Below, piece by piece: positions 7,168-13,175 of a stretch of DNA of 13,175 bases. Each line of letters starts with the position of its first letter. Within the stretch, counting starts at the first letter, position 1. Origin of the DNA: Streptomyces sp. NRRL WC-3618 (GTDB lineage Bacteria; Actinomycetota; Actinomycetes; Streptomycetales; Streptomycetaceae). The notes below the pieces were generated by a model. It did no database searches. It was not told where the DNA came from and saw nothing but the letters and a program-made list of their open reading frames with translations. Both the position numbers and the translations under genes were made by a program. The stretch covers positions 1 through 13,175 of the forward strand of contig NZ_LGDW01000089.1 of assembly GCF_001280005.1 (NCBI RefSeq), given 5' to 3'.

Positions 7168-9959
7168 GCGGCGGCCCCTTCGAGGCGCTGCGCCGTCAAC
7201 TACACGAGGCGGCGACGGAGTTCGCCGACGGTCCCGGAGCCCTGGAGGGCATCCTGCGGGGCATCGTCGACGACGTCGAACGCGCGGTGCGCGAACCGCT
7301 GGAGATCTTCCCGGTCTGCCACCACTCACCGGCCTCGGCGATCGCCATGGCCCGCCGGCTGCGCGACAAGCAGCCGAAGGTGGTCTACCTGGAGCTGTGC
7401 GAGGACATGGCGCCGCTGCTCACGGAGCTGCGCAACTGCCGCCTCCCGGTGGCGGTCCAGGCCTTCGCGAGCGAGATCGAGGGCTTCCCCTTCGACTGGG
7501 CGCCGCTCTCCGTGGTCGCCCCGGTCACCGAGGCCTCCGCCGAGTACCAGGCCATCGCCTACGCACTCGACACCCCGGGCGTCGAACTGGTCCTCGTCGA
7601 CCGCTCCTCGGACCACGTCTTCCAGTGGGAGACCGAATCCGCGACCGAGCCCGCCGCAGCGGCCGACCCCGACGCGCCCGAGGCGCCGGAACAGGCCGCC
7701 CTGCACGGCGACGCCGTCGGCGTGGAGATCGGCGACCTGCGCCCGCGCTTCGCCGAGCTGGAGGAGCACCTCCTGCGCCACGGCCGGGTCCGGCACTGGT
7801 CGGAGTGGTGGCACCAGTACGTCGAACTGCCCCTCGGCGACAGCGACCACGACACCTACCGCCAGGTGATGCTGCTCATCGGCAGCCTCTTCCGGCGCCT
7901 CGCCCCCGGCGACCCCGGGAAGGTCCGGGTCGACCAGGACCGCGAGCGGTACATGTGGACGCGGATGCGCGAGCACCTCGCCGCCACCGGCGCCGACCCC
8001 GCCGACTGCCTCTACGTCTGCGGCGCCTTCCACGCGGCCAGCCGGGTCGAGGAGTTCGGCGTGCACGGCAGCGACAGCTTCACCATCAGCCCGCCGAGCC
8101 CCACCAAGTGGCGGCACGGTCTGATCCCGTCCAGCCACACGGCGATCGAGGCGCAGTTCGGCCTCGCCGCGGGCTCGGTGTCCATCGCCGCGACGGAATG
8201 GGCAAAGAACGTCAAGCGCACCGGCGTCCGCCCGTTCCGCCTCGAGGGCCAAGCGGGCACGAAGAAGCCCACGGCGAAGAAGGCCCTCCCCGCGCCGGTC
8301 CCGGCCCAGACCGCCCCGCCCGCCGACCGGCTCACCGGCTTCCTCCGGCGCCCGCCCACGCTCGACCCCCTCGACGAGGCCGAACTGCTCGGCTGGTCGG
8401 TGGACATCGTGCGCGCGGCCCGCCGCAACGGCTACCTCGCCTCCACCGCCGACGCCATCGCCGTCTTCGAGACGTCGATCCTGCTGGCCGGGATGCGCGA
8501 GCGCGCCAAGCCGACACCGTACGACTTCCAGGACGCGGCCGTCACCTGCATCGAGAAGGACGCCCTCCCGGGCCGGCGGGACGTCGGCCGACTGGTCGAG
8601 ATCATGATGGGCGGCGACCGCGTCGGCCAGGTCGGCTACGACGCGCTGCCGCCGCTGGCCCGCGACGTGCACGACCGGCTCGCCCCGCTGAACCTGAAGC
8701 TCCAGCAGCGCGGAGTGCAGCGCGCCCTCCTGGACATCGCCTCGCGGCCGGAACTGGAGCACTGCTCCGACCTGCTGTGGATGCTGCGCCGTCTGCTGCC
8801 CGACGGCGCCGCCCGGCCCATCATGGGCGAACGGCGGCTCGGCGAGCGCCCCATCCAGGAGTCGTGGGACCTGGCCCTGGGCACCCACCAGCGCGCCCTC
8901 ATCGAGCTCGGCTACGAGGGCGTCAGCATCGAGCAGGTCCTCGAACAGCAGTTGCGACGCGCCGCGTATGCCCCGCAGGCCACGGCGGCCCAGGTCCTGG
9001 AGGCCGTCGAGGACGCCATCCTGCATCTGAGCAGCCGCCGGCTCGCCGACGAGCTCGGCACCCGTGCCCTGGAGGTGCTGGCGGGCGAACGCAGCGTCGA
9101 CGGCGCGCCGGAGGTGCTGCGCCGCGTCCGCCGGCTGCTGGCCTACTACCGCACCGCCGAACCGGTGCTGCCGCCCTGGATCGAGTCCTTCGTCAAGGCC
9201 GGCTACGCGCACTACTGCACGCTGCTGCCGACGGCGTTCACCGACGACGACGCCACCGTCCGCCAGGTCGCGGCCATGCTGGGCTTCCTGTTCGGCATGG
9301 AGAGCCTGGCCCTGTCCCTCGGCTGCGACCGCACCCAGCTCGAACTCGCCCTCGCCCAGTCCCACCCGACCGAGCCCTCCCGCACCGCACTGCTGTGGGC
9401 GGCGCAGACCCACCTGGGCACGCTGTCGAGGACGGCACTGCGGGCGCGCTGCGCCGAATTGCTCGGCAACCCGCTGGTCGTCCCCGCCTACCCCCGCTAC
9501 CTCAGCGGGTTCGTGCACGCCCTGGAACCGGTGCCGGGTCTGGCCGACTTCGTCGTCGAGGCAGTGTCCAACGCGTTCGCCCGGCTCCCGGACCCGGTGC
9601 TGCTGCCCTGGCTCCCGACGCTGATCACCGGCCTGCGGGCGAGCGGCAGCGAGTTGGCCCCGCTGCTGATCCGCGAGGCCGGCCGTGTCTTCCCCGCCCG
9701 GCTCGCGGAGCTGGACAGCTGGGTGCCGCCCTGGCGACTCCCGCAGGAACCGCCGCGCCTGCACCGGGAGTCAGCAGCGAGCACCGGGACCGGCCTGGCG
9801 CTCCTGTCCGCCCACCCCATGACCTGCGATGCGCTCGCGGACCTGCTGGGCTGCGAAGGGACATGGGGGACCGCCGAAGCCCCGCCCGCCGGAGTGGCCC
9901 TGCTCACCCGCCACGCGGAGACCGCGACGGCGCTGGAAGTGCTACTCGCCGTCGTCTGA
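7164..9959 (+). CDS. DUF5682 family protein, possible TraB/ChaN-like hydrolase (YehM-like)
   Basis: The protein has 931 residues. ATG 7164 overlaps the ATPase stop. The N-terminal 350 residues match DUF5682: the hallmark VCHHSPAS (H53-H54), a strand ending in E77 (VVYLELCED), DRSSDH (146-151), an Arg-rich helix DRERYMW (259-265), and CGAFHA (H290). The spacing of His-His, Glu and a late GxxH recalls the EreA/ChaN/TraB group of metal-dependent hydrolase folds, so an enzymatic role is possible but unproven. A basic, Pro-rich linker (about 361-390, with KKPTAKKALP) leads to about 540 largely helical residues of unknown function. No signal peptide or membrane segment is visible. It closes the four-gene operon and is the likeliest effector or client-processing component (inference). 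Its last 18 bases overlap the convergent LRV-like gene. Confidence 0.88.
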   Translation: MSGGPFEALRRQLHEAATEFADGPGALEGILRGIVDDVERAVREPLEIFPVCHHSPASAIAMARRLRDKQPKVVYLELCEDMAPLLTELRNCRLPVAVQAFASEIEGFPFDWAPLSVVAPVTEASAEYQAIAYALDTPGVELVLVDRSSDHVFQWETESATEPAAAADPDAPEAPEQAALHGDAVGVEIGDLRPRFAELEEHLLRHGRVRHWSEWWHQYVELPLGDSDHDTYRQVMLLIGSLFRRLAPGDPGKVRVDQDRERYMWTRMREHLAATGADPADCLYVCGAFHAASRVEEFGVHGSDSFTISPPSPTKWRHGLIPSSHTAIEAQFGLAAGSVSIAATEWAKNVKRTGVRPFRLEGQAGTKKPTAKKALPAPVPAQTAPPADRLTGFLRRPPTLDPLDEAELLGWSVDIVRAARRNGYLASTADAIAVFETSILLAGMRERAKPTPYDFQDAAVTCIEKDALPGRRDVGRLVEIMMGGDRVGQVGYDALPPLARDVHDRLAPLNLKLQQRGVQRALLDIASRPELEHCSDLLWMLRRLLPDGAARPIMGERRLGERPIQESWDLALGTHQRALIELGYEGVSIEQVLEQQLRRAAYAPQATAAQVLEAVEDAILHLSSRRLADELGTRALEVLAGERSVDGAPEVLRRVRRLLAYYRTAEPVLPPWIESFVKAGYAHYCTLLPTAFTDDDATVRQVAAMLGFLFGMESLALSLGCDRTQLELALAQSHPTEPSRTALLWAAQTHLGTLSRTALRARCAELLGNPLVVPAYPRYLSGFVHALEPVPGLADFVVEAVSNAFARLPDPVLLPWLPTLITGLRASGSELAPLLIREAGRVFPARLAELDSWVPPWRLPQEPPRLHRESAASTGTGLALLSAHPMTCDALADLLGCEGTWGTAEAPPAGVALLTRHAETATALEVLLAVV

Positions 9960-10307
9960 CCCGGCGCAGGTGCTCACCAGAGCGCGGAACGCCGGTGCGG
10001 GCAACGCCGGGTTGGCGGCCGCGTGGTGGACCAGCTCCTCGTCGTCGAGGAGCTCTGCGAGCCGGGACGGCGGAAGGCTCGGGTGGCGTGCGAACGCGGC
10101 CCGGACGGCGGGGTCGGGGTCCCGGGTGAGCCCCTCCACGGCGGCCGGCGGGACCTTGGGGTCGCGGGCGGCCAGCGCCCGGACGGCGGGATCCTCGTCG
10201 TCGGCGTGGACGGCCAGTCCGTCAATGAGGCTGCGCCATGCTCGTTTCCGCAGTTCAGTGGGACTGGTGTGATGCGTCCGTGAGGTCCTCACGCTGGTAG
10301 GCGGCAT
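9942..10307 (-). CDS. Small LRV/HEAT-like repeat protein
   Basis: The protein has 121 residues on the minus strand, from ATG 10307 to TAG at 9942. It contains about three helical repeats of some 25 residues (about 37-62, 63-87, 88-112) of the pattern DPDPAVRAAFARHPSLPP. This is typical of leucine-rich-repeat-variant proteins common in Streptomyces and probably a protein-binding scaffold. An N-terminal segment HHTSPTELRKRAWRSL precedes the repeats. No good ribosome binding site is seen before ATG 10307; GTG 10292 is an alternative and is the start kept in the inverted copy at 11800-11899. The gene converges on the DUF5682 gene and overlaps its end by 18 bp. LRV proteins are often longer, so this may be a shortened member. 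An IS begins about 20 bases upstream of the ATG and may have cut off its promoter. Confidence 0.65.
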   Translation of the reverse strand: MPPTSVRTSRTHHTSPTELRKRAWRSLIDGLAVHADDEDPAVRALAARDPKVPPAAVEGLTRDPDPAVRAAFARHPSLPPSRLAELLDDEELVHHAAANPALPAPAFRALVSTCAGSDDGE

Positions 10308-10328
10308 GATCGTCGGGGCGAGATCGTC
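10229..10328 (-). repeat. Inverted repeat copy A (start region of the LRV-like gene)
   Basis: Read on the minus strand from 10328 to 10229, this 100-base block aligns without gaps to 11800-11899 on the plus strand with 14 mismatches by hand count (86% identity). It includes the LRV gene start, the dyad CGTGAG-GTC-CTCACG (10279-10293, plus-strand reading) and the codons for HHTSPTELRKRAWRSL. The match ends next to the probable left end of the IS5-type element. Confidence 0.8.
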
Positions 10329-11201
10329 GGCCCCGTCTCGTCACCGCTGTACTTCGCTGTTCGCCAGCACGAGCAGGGCCCGCAGGAGCGTGGTGGCCTG
10401 CCGGGTGTCGGTGCGGAGCGTGGTCAGGATCCGCCAGTTCTTGAGGTTCGCGAAGCCGTGTTCGTTGGCGGCGCGTTCGCGGCTGACCAGGCGGTTCGTC
10501 TCCTTCTCGGCGGCGGTCAGCTGGTGATTGCGGGTGGCCTTGCGGCCAGTGATGATCACCGGGTCGTCGTCGGGTTTGTCGTCGAGGCCGACGAAGCCGA
10601 GGTCGGCCAGGGCGCCGAGGCCGGCTTCCCACAGGTGTCCGGTGATCTTGTTGTGACGGGCGGTGGTGATCTCGCTGGACCGGCCGGGCCTGGCCGAGGA
10701 GATCCAGATCAGGTTGCCCTTCTCGTCGGTCAGCGCGAGAAACAGCAGGCCATGGGCCTTGTGCTTGCCAGAGTAGTTCTTCCGGTCGTCCTTCCCGGTG
10801 CGGCGGTGGGTGCGGATCAGGGTGCCGTCGAGGAGGACCACGACCCCGCCGCTGCGGGCGGTCTTCTTCAACGCCCGGTCCAGGCGCGGGGACCGGGCGG
10901 CCAGCAGCTTCACGACTTCCTTCACCCAGCGGCGGACAGTGGACTCCCCGACACCGCCGACGCCGGCCATGTCGGCCAGACGCTGGTCGTGGCGCAGGAC
11001 CGCGAGCACGATGACGGCCTGCCGGCCGGGTTCGGCCTTGCGCCAGACAGAGCGCATCTGGTTCCGGTGCCGGCGTATCAGGCTGGCGACGAGGTCGATG
11101 GTCCGCTTCGACAGCGGAAGGCGGACCTGGTAGACAACTTCCTGAGCGCCCTCGGCGGGCTGGTTTTTTCTCACACATCAACCAACTCCCGTCGGGGGCC
11201 C
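10329..11201 (-). mobile_element. IS5-type insertion sequence of about 0.87 kb, boundaries tentative
   Basis: A single transposase gene fills the element. Candidate ends are GGCCCCG at 10329-10335 and, on the opposite strand, GGGCCCCCG ending at 11201. They share a short GGCCCC-G core only, so the inverted repeat is weak. The left limit coincides with the end of the 100-bp repeat copy A, as expected if the IS landed there. A CTAG sequence sits at the right limit (11201-11204), but no matching duplication is seen on the left, so the target duplication is unproven or lost. Confidence 0.4.
10341..11174 (-). CDS. IS5-type DDE transposase (DDE_Tnp_4-like)
   Basis: The protein has 277 residues on the minus strand, starting at GTG 11174; an upstream in-frame TGA rules out a longer form. 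It has a helix-turn-helix around 65-90 (LADMAGVGGVGESTVRRWV), then a DDE catalytic core: D116 in LLDGTLI, D191 in LADLGFVG and E238 in NEHGFANLK, together with the GKHKAHG block (136-142) usual for this group. All three acidic residues and the normal length are present, so the enzyme may still be active. It cuts and pastes or copies its own IS. GGGAG lies about 11 bases before the start, a poor ribosome binding site, which is usual for transposases. The family label IS5 is from the overall pattern; the subgroup is not resolved. Confidence 0.85.
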   Translation of the reverse strand: MRKNQPAEGAQEVVYQVRLPLSKRTIDLVASLIRRHRNQMRSVWRKAEPGRQAVIVLAVLRHDQRLADMAGVGGVGESTVRRWVKEVVKLLAARSPRLDRALKKTARSGGVVVLLDGTLIRTHRRTGKDDRKNYSGKHKAHGLLFLALTDEKGNLIWISSARPGRSSEITTARHNKITGHLWEAGLGALADLGFVGLDDKPDDDPVIITGRKATRNHQLTAAEKETNRLVSRERAANEHGFANLKNWRILTTLRTDTRQATTLLRALLVLANSEVQR

Positions 11202-11247
11202 TAGAGTTACGGCAGGAATCGGCCCGTCCGGCCGTCAACACCGCTGG

Positions 11248-11723
11248 TCAGCGTGGTCGGTAGCGGCCCGATACGGTGCGGACGAGCCAGCCACGGTCGG
11301 AGAGTTTGCGCAGCCGGCCCCGGACCGGCTCGATCTTCGCCGGGGTCGTCTCCCGGCCCAGCGCGAGGGCGACATCCTTGGCCGTCACCGGACCGTCCGC
11401 CCCCGCCACGATCTCCATGATCCGGCGGTACTCCGAGGTCAGGGCCTGAAGCCCCATCCCCTCGACGCGATCGGGCACCACCCGCATCCCGCCCGCACCC
11501 GCGCCCACCGTCACAGCAACCGGCTCCGGCTCCGGCTCCGGCTCCGGCGACACGATGCCCGACGGCCGCCGTCGGTGGCCTCGACCCACTGCCCGAACAC
11601 CACCTCAGCGGCCTCCAACCGGGCCGCCCCCAGCTCGAGTTCGTCCAGCTCCCTGCGCAGCAGCTCAGCACGTTTCGCCAGCTCAAGCCGCCGCCCGATC
11701 GTCCACGTCAGCACGTCCGTCAT
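11248..11723 (-). pseudogene. Coiled-coil / winged-helix protein gene, broken by a frameshift
   Basis: On the minus strand ATG 11723 has an excellent ribosome binding site, GGGAGG, 7 bases upstream. It begins MTDVLTWTIGRRLELAKRAE and continues as a charged coiled coil to about VVFGQWVEATDGG. That frame then runs into an Arg-Ser tail and stops at 11511. The continuation is in the -1 frame: a Pro-Glu repeat (PEPEPEPEP), VVPDRVEGMGLQALTSEYRR, and a winged-helix-like end with VRGRLRKLSDRGWLV and GRYRPR, stopping at 11248. Together they would make about 158 residues, a layout I have seen in short Streptomyces proteins near transposases: coiled coil, linker, winged helix. A net loss of one base between about 11550 and 11590 explains the break. 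A programmed frameshift is less likely, since I see no slippery heptamer. The gene may be a DNA-binding accessory of a mobile element; its function is unknown. Confidence 0.6.
11521..11548. repeat. Hexamer tandem repeat, 4.7 copies of CGGCTC
   Basis: Four full copies of CGGCTC and a partial fifth (CGGC). In the minus-strand downstream frame it encodes the Pro-Glu linker of the broken coiled-coil/winged-helix gene. A six-base unit keeps the frame when copies are gained or lost, so it changes linker length but does not by itself explain the frameshift. Confidence 0.85.
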
Positions 11724-11799
11724 GAACATTCCTCCCGACGCGGAACCTACGCGGCAGCCCTCGAACCTCACGCCAGAACCCGCGAGAACGCCCACGCCA

Positions 11800-11899
11800 G
11801 ACGATCTCGTGCTAACGATCAGGCCACCTGTCAGCGTGAGTACCTCACAGGCGCATCACACCAGCCCCGCTGAACTGCGGAAACGGGCATGGCGCAGCC
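11800..11899 (+). repeat. Inverted repeat copy B (orphan copy of the LRV gene start)
   Basis: This is the plus-strand counterpart of 10229-10328, 86 of 100 bases identical. It encodes HHTSPAELRKRAWRSL in the same frame relation as the LRV-like protein and keeps the GTG start (11836) and the dyad GTGAG-TAC-CTCAC (11836-11848). The ATG of copy A is AGG here. Past 11899 the two copies diverge and no repeat protein follows, so this is a fragment. Confidence 0.8.
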
Positions 11900-11926
11900 T
11901 CCATGGGCGGCAGTCGCCATGCCCGT
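11883..11926. repeat. Perfect 12-bp inverted repeat with a 20-base loop
   Basis: ACGGGCATGGCG (11883-11894) pairs with CGCCATGCCCGT (11915-11926). The left arm belongs to repeat copy B; the right arm lies just beyond the point where copy B stops resembling copy A. It could act as a hairpin terminator or mark the join of a short inverted duplication. Confidence 0.65.
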
Positions 11927-11969
11927 GCGGCTCGATCGGCATTGGCGCAAGTACCGGAGGGCAAGCACG

Positions 11970-12050
11970 ATGAACCAAGAACCGCCTGCAACTGACCTGA
12001 CCGGCTGAAACTGCTGCTCGTCCAGTGGCGTATATCGGCTACCCCGGCCA
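11970..12050 (+). pseudogene. Start of a lost small gene (remnant)
   Basis: GGAGGG (11956-11961) stands 8 bases before ATG 11970, a textbook ribosome binding site. The frame gives MNQEPPATDLTG and stops at 12008. Skipping two bases (GG) or adding one just before the stop opens a frame reading LKLLLVQWRIS, which looks like coding sequence. I infer a gene start broken by an indel and then truncated; the family is not recognised. Confidence 0.25.
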
Positions 12051-12070
12051 GCAAAAGGCCCTGGACAGGG

Positions 12071-12100
12071 TCGGGCGCCGGGTTGCCGGCCCGGGCCCGA
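12071..12100 (-). terminator. Hairpin downstream of the glycosidase gene
   Basis: TCGGGC (12071-12076) pairs with GCCCGA (12095-12100), and CGGG (12079-12082) with CCCG (12090-12093), with a small bulge and a 7-base loop. It lies 13 bases past the glycosidase stop on the minus strand, where a terminator is expected. There is no T tract, as is common in actinomycetes. Confidence 0.5.
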
Positions 12101-12112
12101 TCCTGTGTTGGT

Positions 12113-13174
12113 TCAGCTCTTGCCGGTCAGGCGCCAGACCTGGTTCTTCTTGGTGGCCAGGGCACTGGCGGAGTCACAGGTCCACTGGTGGACCAGTGCT
12201 CCGACGGCGGTGGAGATCCCGCTGACGTCCACGCACTTGCCGCTGTGCACCGCGACGAGCTGGTAGTCGTTGGCGGCGACCTGCCGCAGCGTGAACTGCT
12301 GGTTCGTGCCGCCGTGGCAGGTCCACTGGTGGACCGCCGCGCCGTCGTCGGTGGAGACGCCGCGGACGTCGAGGCACTTGCCGCTGTAGCGGTTCACCAG
12401 GGTGTAGGTGTCCGCCACCCCTAGCACCGGGTGGAAGTCGAACCGCTGTTCCTCACCGCCGCCGCAGGTGTACTGCCGGTACTGAGTGCCGTCGGCGGTG
12501 CTCTGGTTGGGGTCGTCCAGGCAGTACCCGCTGTGCTGGGCGACGGCGGTTGACGAGAAGGCGGGCTGGTTGGTGGTGAACTGCCACCAGTTCATATTGA
12601 ACAGGTACCCGCTGCCACCGGCGAAGCGCAGGTACAGATCGTGGGTCCCGGTCGCACCGGTAACAGGGCACGAGACCGTGCTCCAGGTCTGCCAGCCTCC
12701 GGTGCCCGACACAGTGCATGTCCCGACCGTTGGCCCAGTAGTACTGTCCAGGTGCAGCTCAACTCGGCCGCCGCTGGTTCCTGAGGCCACCCTGGCGGTG
12801 AACGAGCTGGCACCGGTGCCGAATGCTACGCCCTTGACCTTGATGTAATCGCCGTCTTCAATCCAGCTGACGTTCATCCCGCCCTCGCTGGAGGATTCGG
12901 TTTCGATGCCGCTGCCCCACGCGATGGTCTCGGCTTCCTGGCGGACATAAGGGTCGAGCGTGCCGGCCTGCGGCGCACCGGCCGTCGTCATAGTGATCGT
13001 TGGAATGGTGCCGTCGGCGTTGTAGCTGAACTTCTCCACGGCGACCGAGCGGGTGAAGCCGCCGCCGCCCGGGAGGGCGCCGTTGTGATAGAAGAAGTAC
13101 GAGTTGCCCTTGAAGTCCACGATCCCCGGGTGGTTGGTGAAGCTGCTGCCCTGGGCGGGCATGACGGTTCCCCG
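12113..13174 (-). CDS. GH43 arabinoxylan-type glycosidase with CBM6 and ricin-B (CBM13) modules, C-terminal part
   Basis: The gene runs off the right edge; 353 residues are visible, and the first visible Met (13162) is internal. The first 75 residues after it (SSFTNHPGIVDFKG, SYFFYHNGALPGGGGF, then RSVAVEKFSYNADG) are the end of the five-bladed catalytic domain of GH43 enzymes such as arabinoxylan arabinofuranohydrolases; most of the catalytic part is outside. Next comes a CBM6 xylan-binding module (about 74-196, from RQEAETIAWGSG to NMNWWQF) and a ricin-B/CBM13 trefoil (about 206-349) with repeated SGxCLD/SGKC(L/V)DV and Q-x-F/W motifs. This arrangement is typical of secreted enzymes that strip side chains from plant arabinoxylan; the signal peptide would lie outside the window. 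A hairpin follows the stop. It has no functional link to the neighbouring genes, which are on the far side of IS debris. Confidence 0.9.
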   Translation of the reverse strand, partial: RGTVMPAQGSSFTNHPGIVDFKGNSYFFYHNGALPGGGGFTRSVAVEKFSYNADGTIPTITMTTAGAPQAGTLDPYVRQEAETIAWGSGIETESSSEGGMNVSWIEDGDYIKVKGVAFGTGASSFTARVASGTSGGRVELHLDSTTGPTVGTCTVSGTGGWQTWSTVSCPVTGATGTHDLYLRFAGGSGYLFNMNWWQFTTNQPAFSSTAVAQHSGYCLDDPNQSTADGTQYRQYTCGGGEEQRFDFHPVLGVADTYTLVNRYSGKCLDVRGVSTDDGAAVHQWTCHGGTNQQFTLRQVAANDYQLVAVHSGKCVDVSGISTAVGALVHQWTCDSASALATKKNQVWRLTGKS

Positions 13175-13175
13175 G

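Larger units (their letters stand above)
11724..12112. other. Gene-poor stretch with repeat debris
   Basis: There is no intact gene here. It contains repeat copy B (11800-11899), a 12-bp perfect inverted repeat (11883-11926), a short start-like remnant with a good ribosome binding site (11956-11972), and a terminator-like hairpin for the glycosidase gene (12071-12100). An open frame of 39 codons (11889-12008) exists but resembles nothing I recognise. Confidence 0.6.

Noticed and set aside
4233..7199. A 988-codon antisense open frame across the VWA and MoxR genes
   Set aside because: Long antisense frames are common in G+C-rich codon usage. The sense strand has clear AAA+ and MIDAS motifs; the antisense product shows no family pattern.
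7326..9764. An 812-codon antisense frame opposite DUF5682
   Set aside because: Gly/Arg/Ala-rich shadow of a real gene, with no recognisable domain.
11889..12008. A 39-codon frame beginning at ATG 11889
   Set aside because: No ribosome binding site at its start, which lies inside repeat copy B and the inverted repeat. The good ribosome binding site belongs to the internal ATG at 11970.
1..13175. tRNA, rRNA, CRISPR array or replication origin
   Set aside because: No cloverleaf, regularly spaced repeat or iteron cluster was seen on either strand. The only tandem repeat is the hexamer at 11521-11548.

Overview
The base composition is very high in G+C, almost every coding third position is G or C, and the gene content is soil-actinomycete-like: a Baeyer-Villiger-type flavin monooxygenase, an XRE/AAA-type regulator remnant, Streptomyces-style IS3 and IS5 fragments, and a secreted arabinoxylan-type glycosidase with CBM6 and ricin-B modules. 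I read the window as a piece of a Streptomyces or close-relative chromosome, probably an accessory or arm-like region. No TTA leucine codon was noticed in the main genes.

Layout. Bases 1-97 hold the last 18 codons of an IS3-family transposase and a probable IS end. Bases 204-1751 (+) encode a class B flavoprotein monooxygenase. Bases 1752-2631 hold no intact gene: there is a strong GC hairpin and a truncated, frameshifted XRE-type regulator pseudogene on the minus strand. From 2520 to 9959 (+) runs the centrepiece, a compact four-gene operon: SWIM zinc-finger protein, VWA protein, MoxR-type AAA+ ATPase, and a DUF5682 protein. Two of the three junctions are ATGA stop/start overlaps. The set has the same four components as the uncharacterised E. 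coli yehL-yehM-yehP-yehQ genes, in a different order. Bases 9942-10307 (-) encode a small repeat (LRV-like) protein that overlaps the operon tail-to-tail. Bases 10329-12112 are a degraded mobile region: an IS5-type transposase, a frameshifted coiled-coil/winged-helix gene, and two inverted ~100-bp copies (86% identical by hand alignment) of the start region of the LRV gene. Bases 12113 to the right edge (-) are the C-terminal part of a GH43-CBM6-CBM13 glycosidase.

How the genes work together. MoxR ATPases with VWA partners act as ATP-driven remodelling or assembly machines. Here the VWA protein has a complete MIDAS motif and the ATPase has Walker A, sensor 1 and arginine residues. The DUF5682 protein carries a His-His / Glu / GxxH-like motif series that may be a hydrolase centre, and the SWIM protein could recognise nucleic acid or protein. 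The most notable regulatory signal is a match at 2520-2542 to the DNA-damage (RecA-NDp / PafBC) promoter of mycobacteria, TTGTCRGTG-N8-TANNNT, 90 bp before the first start codon. It suggests that the whole cassette is induced by DNA damage. That link between a yehLMPQ-like MoxR system and the LexA-independent damage response is the best candidate here for an undescribed system.
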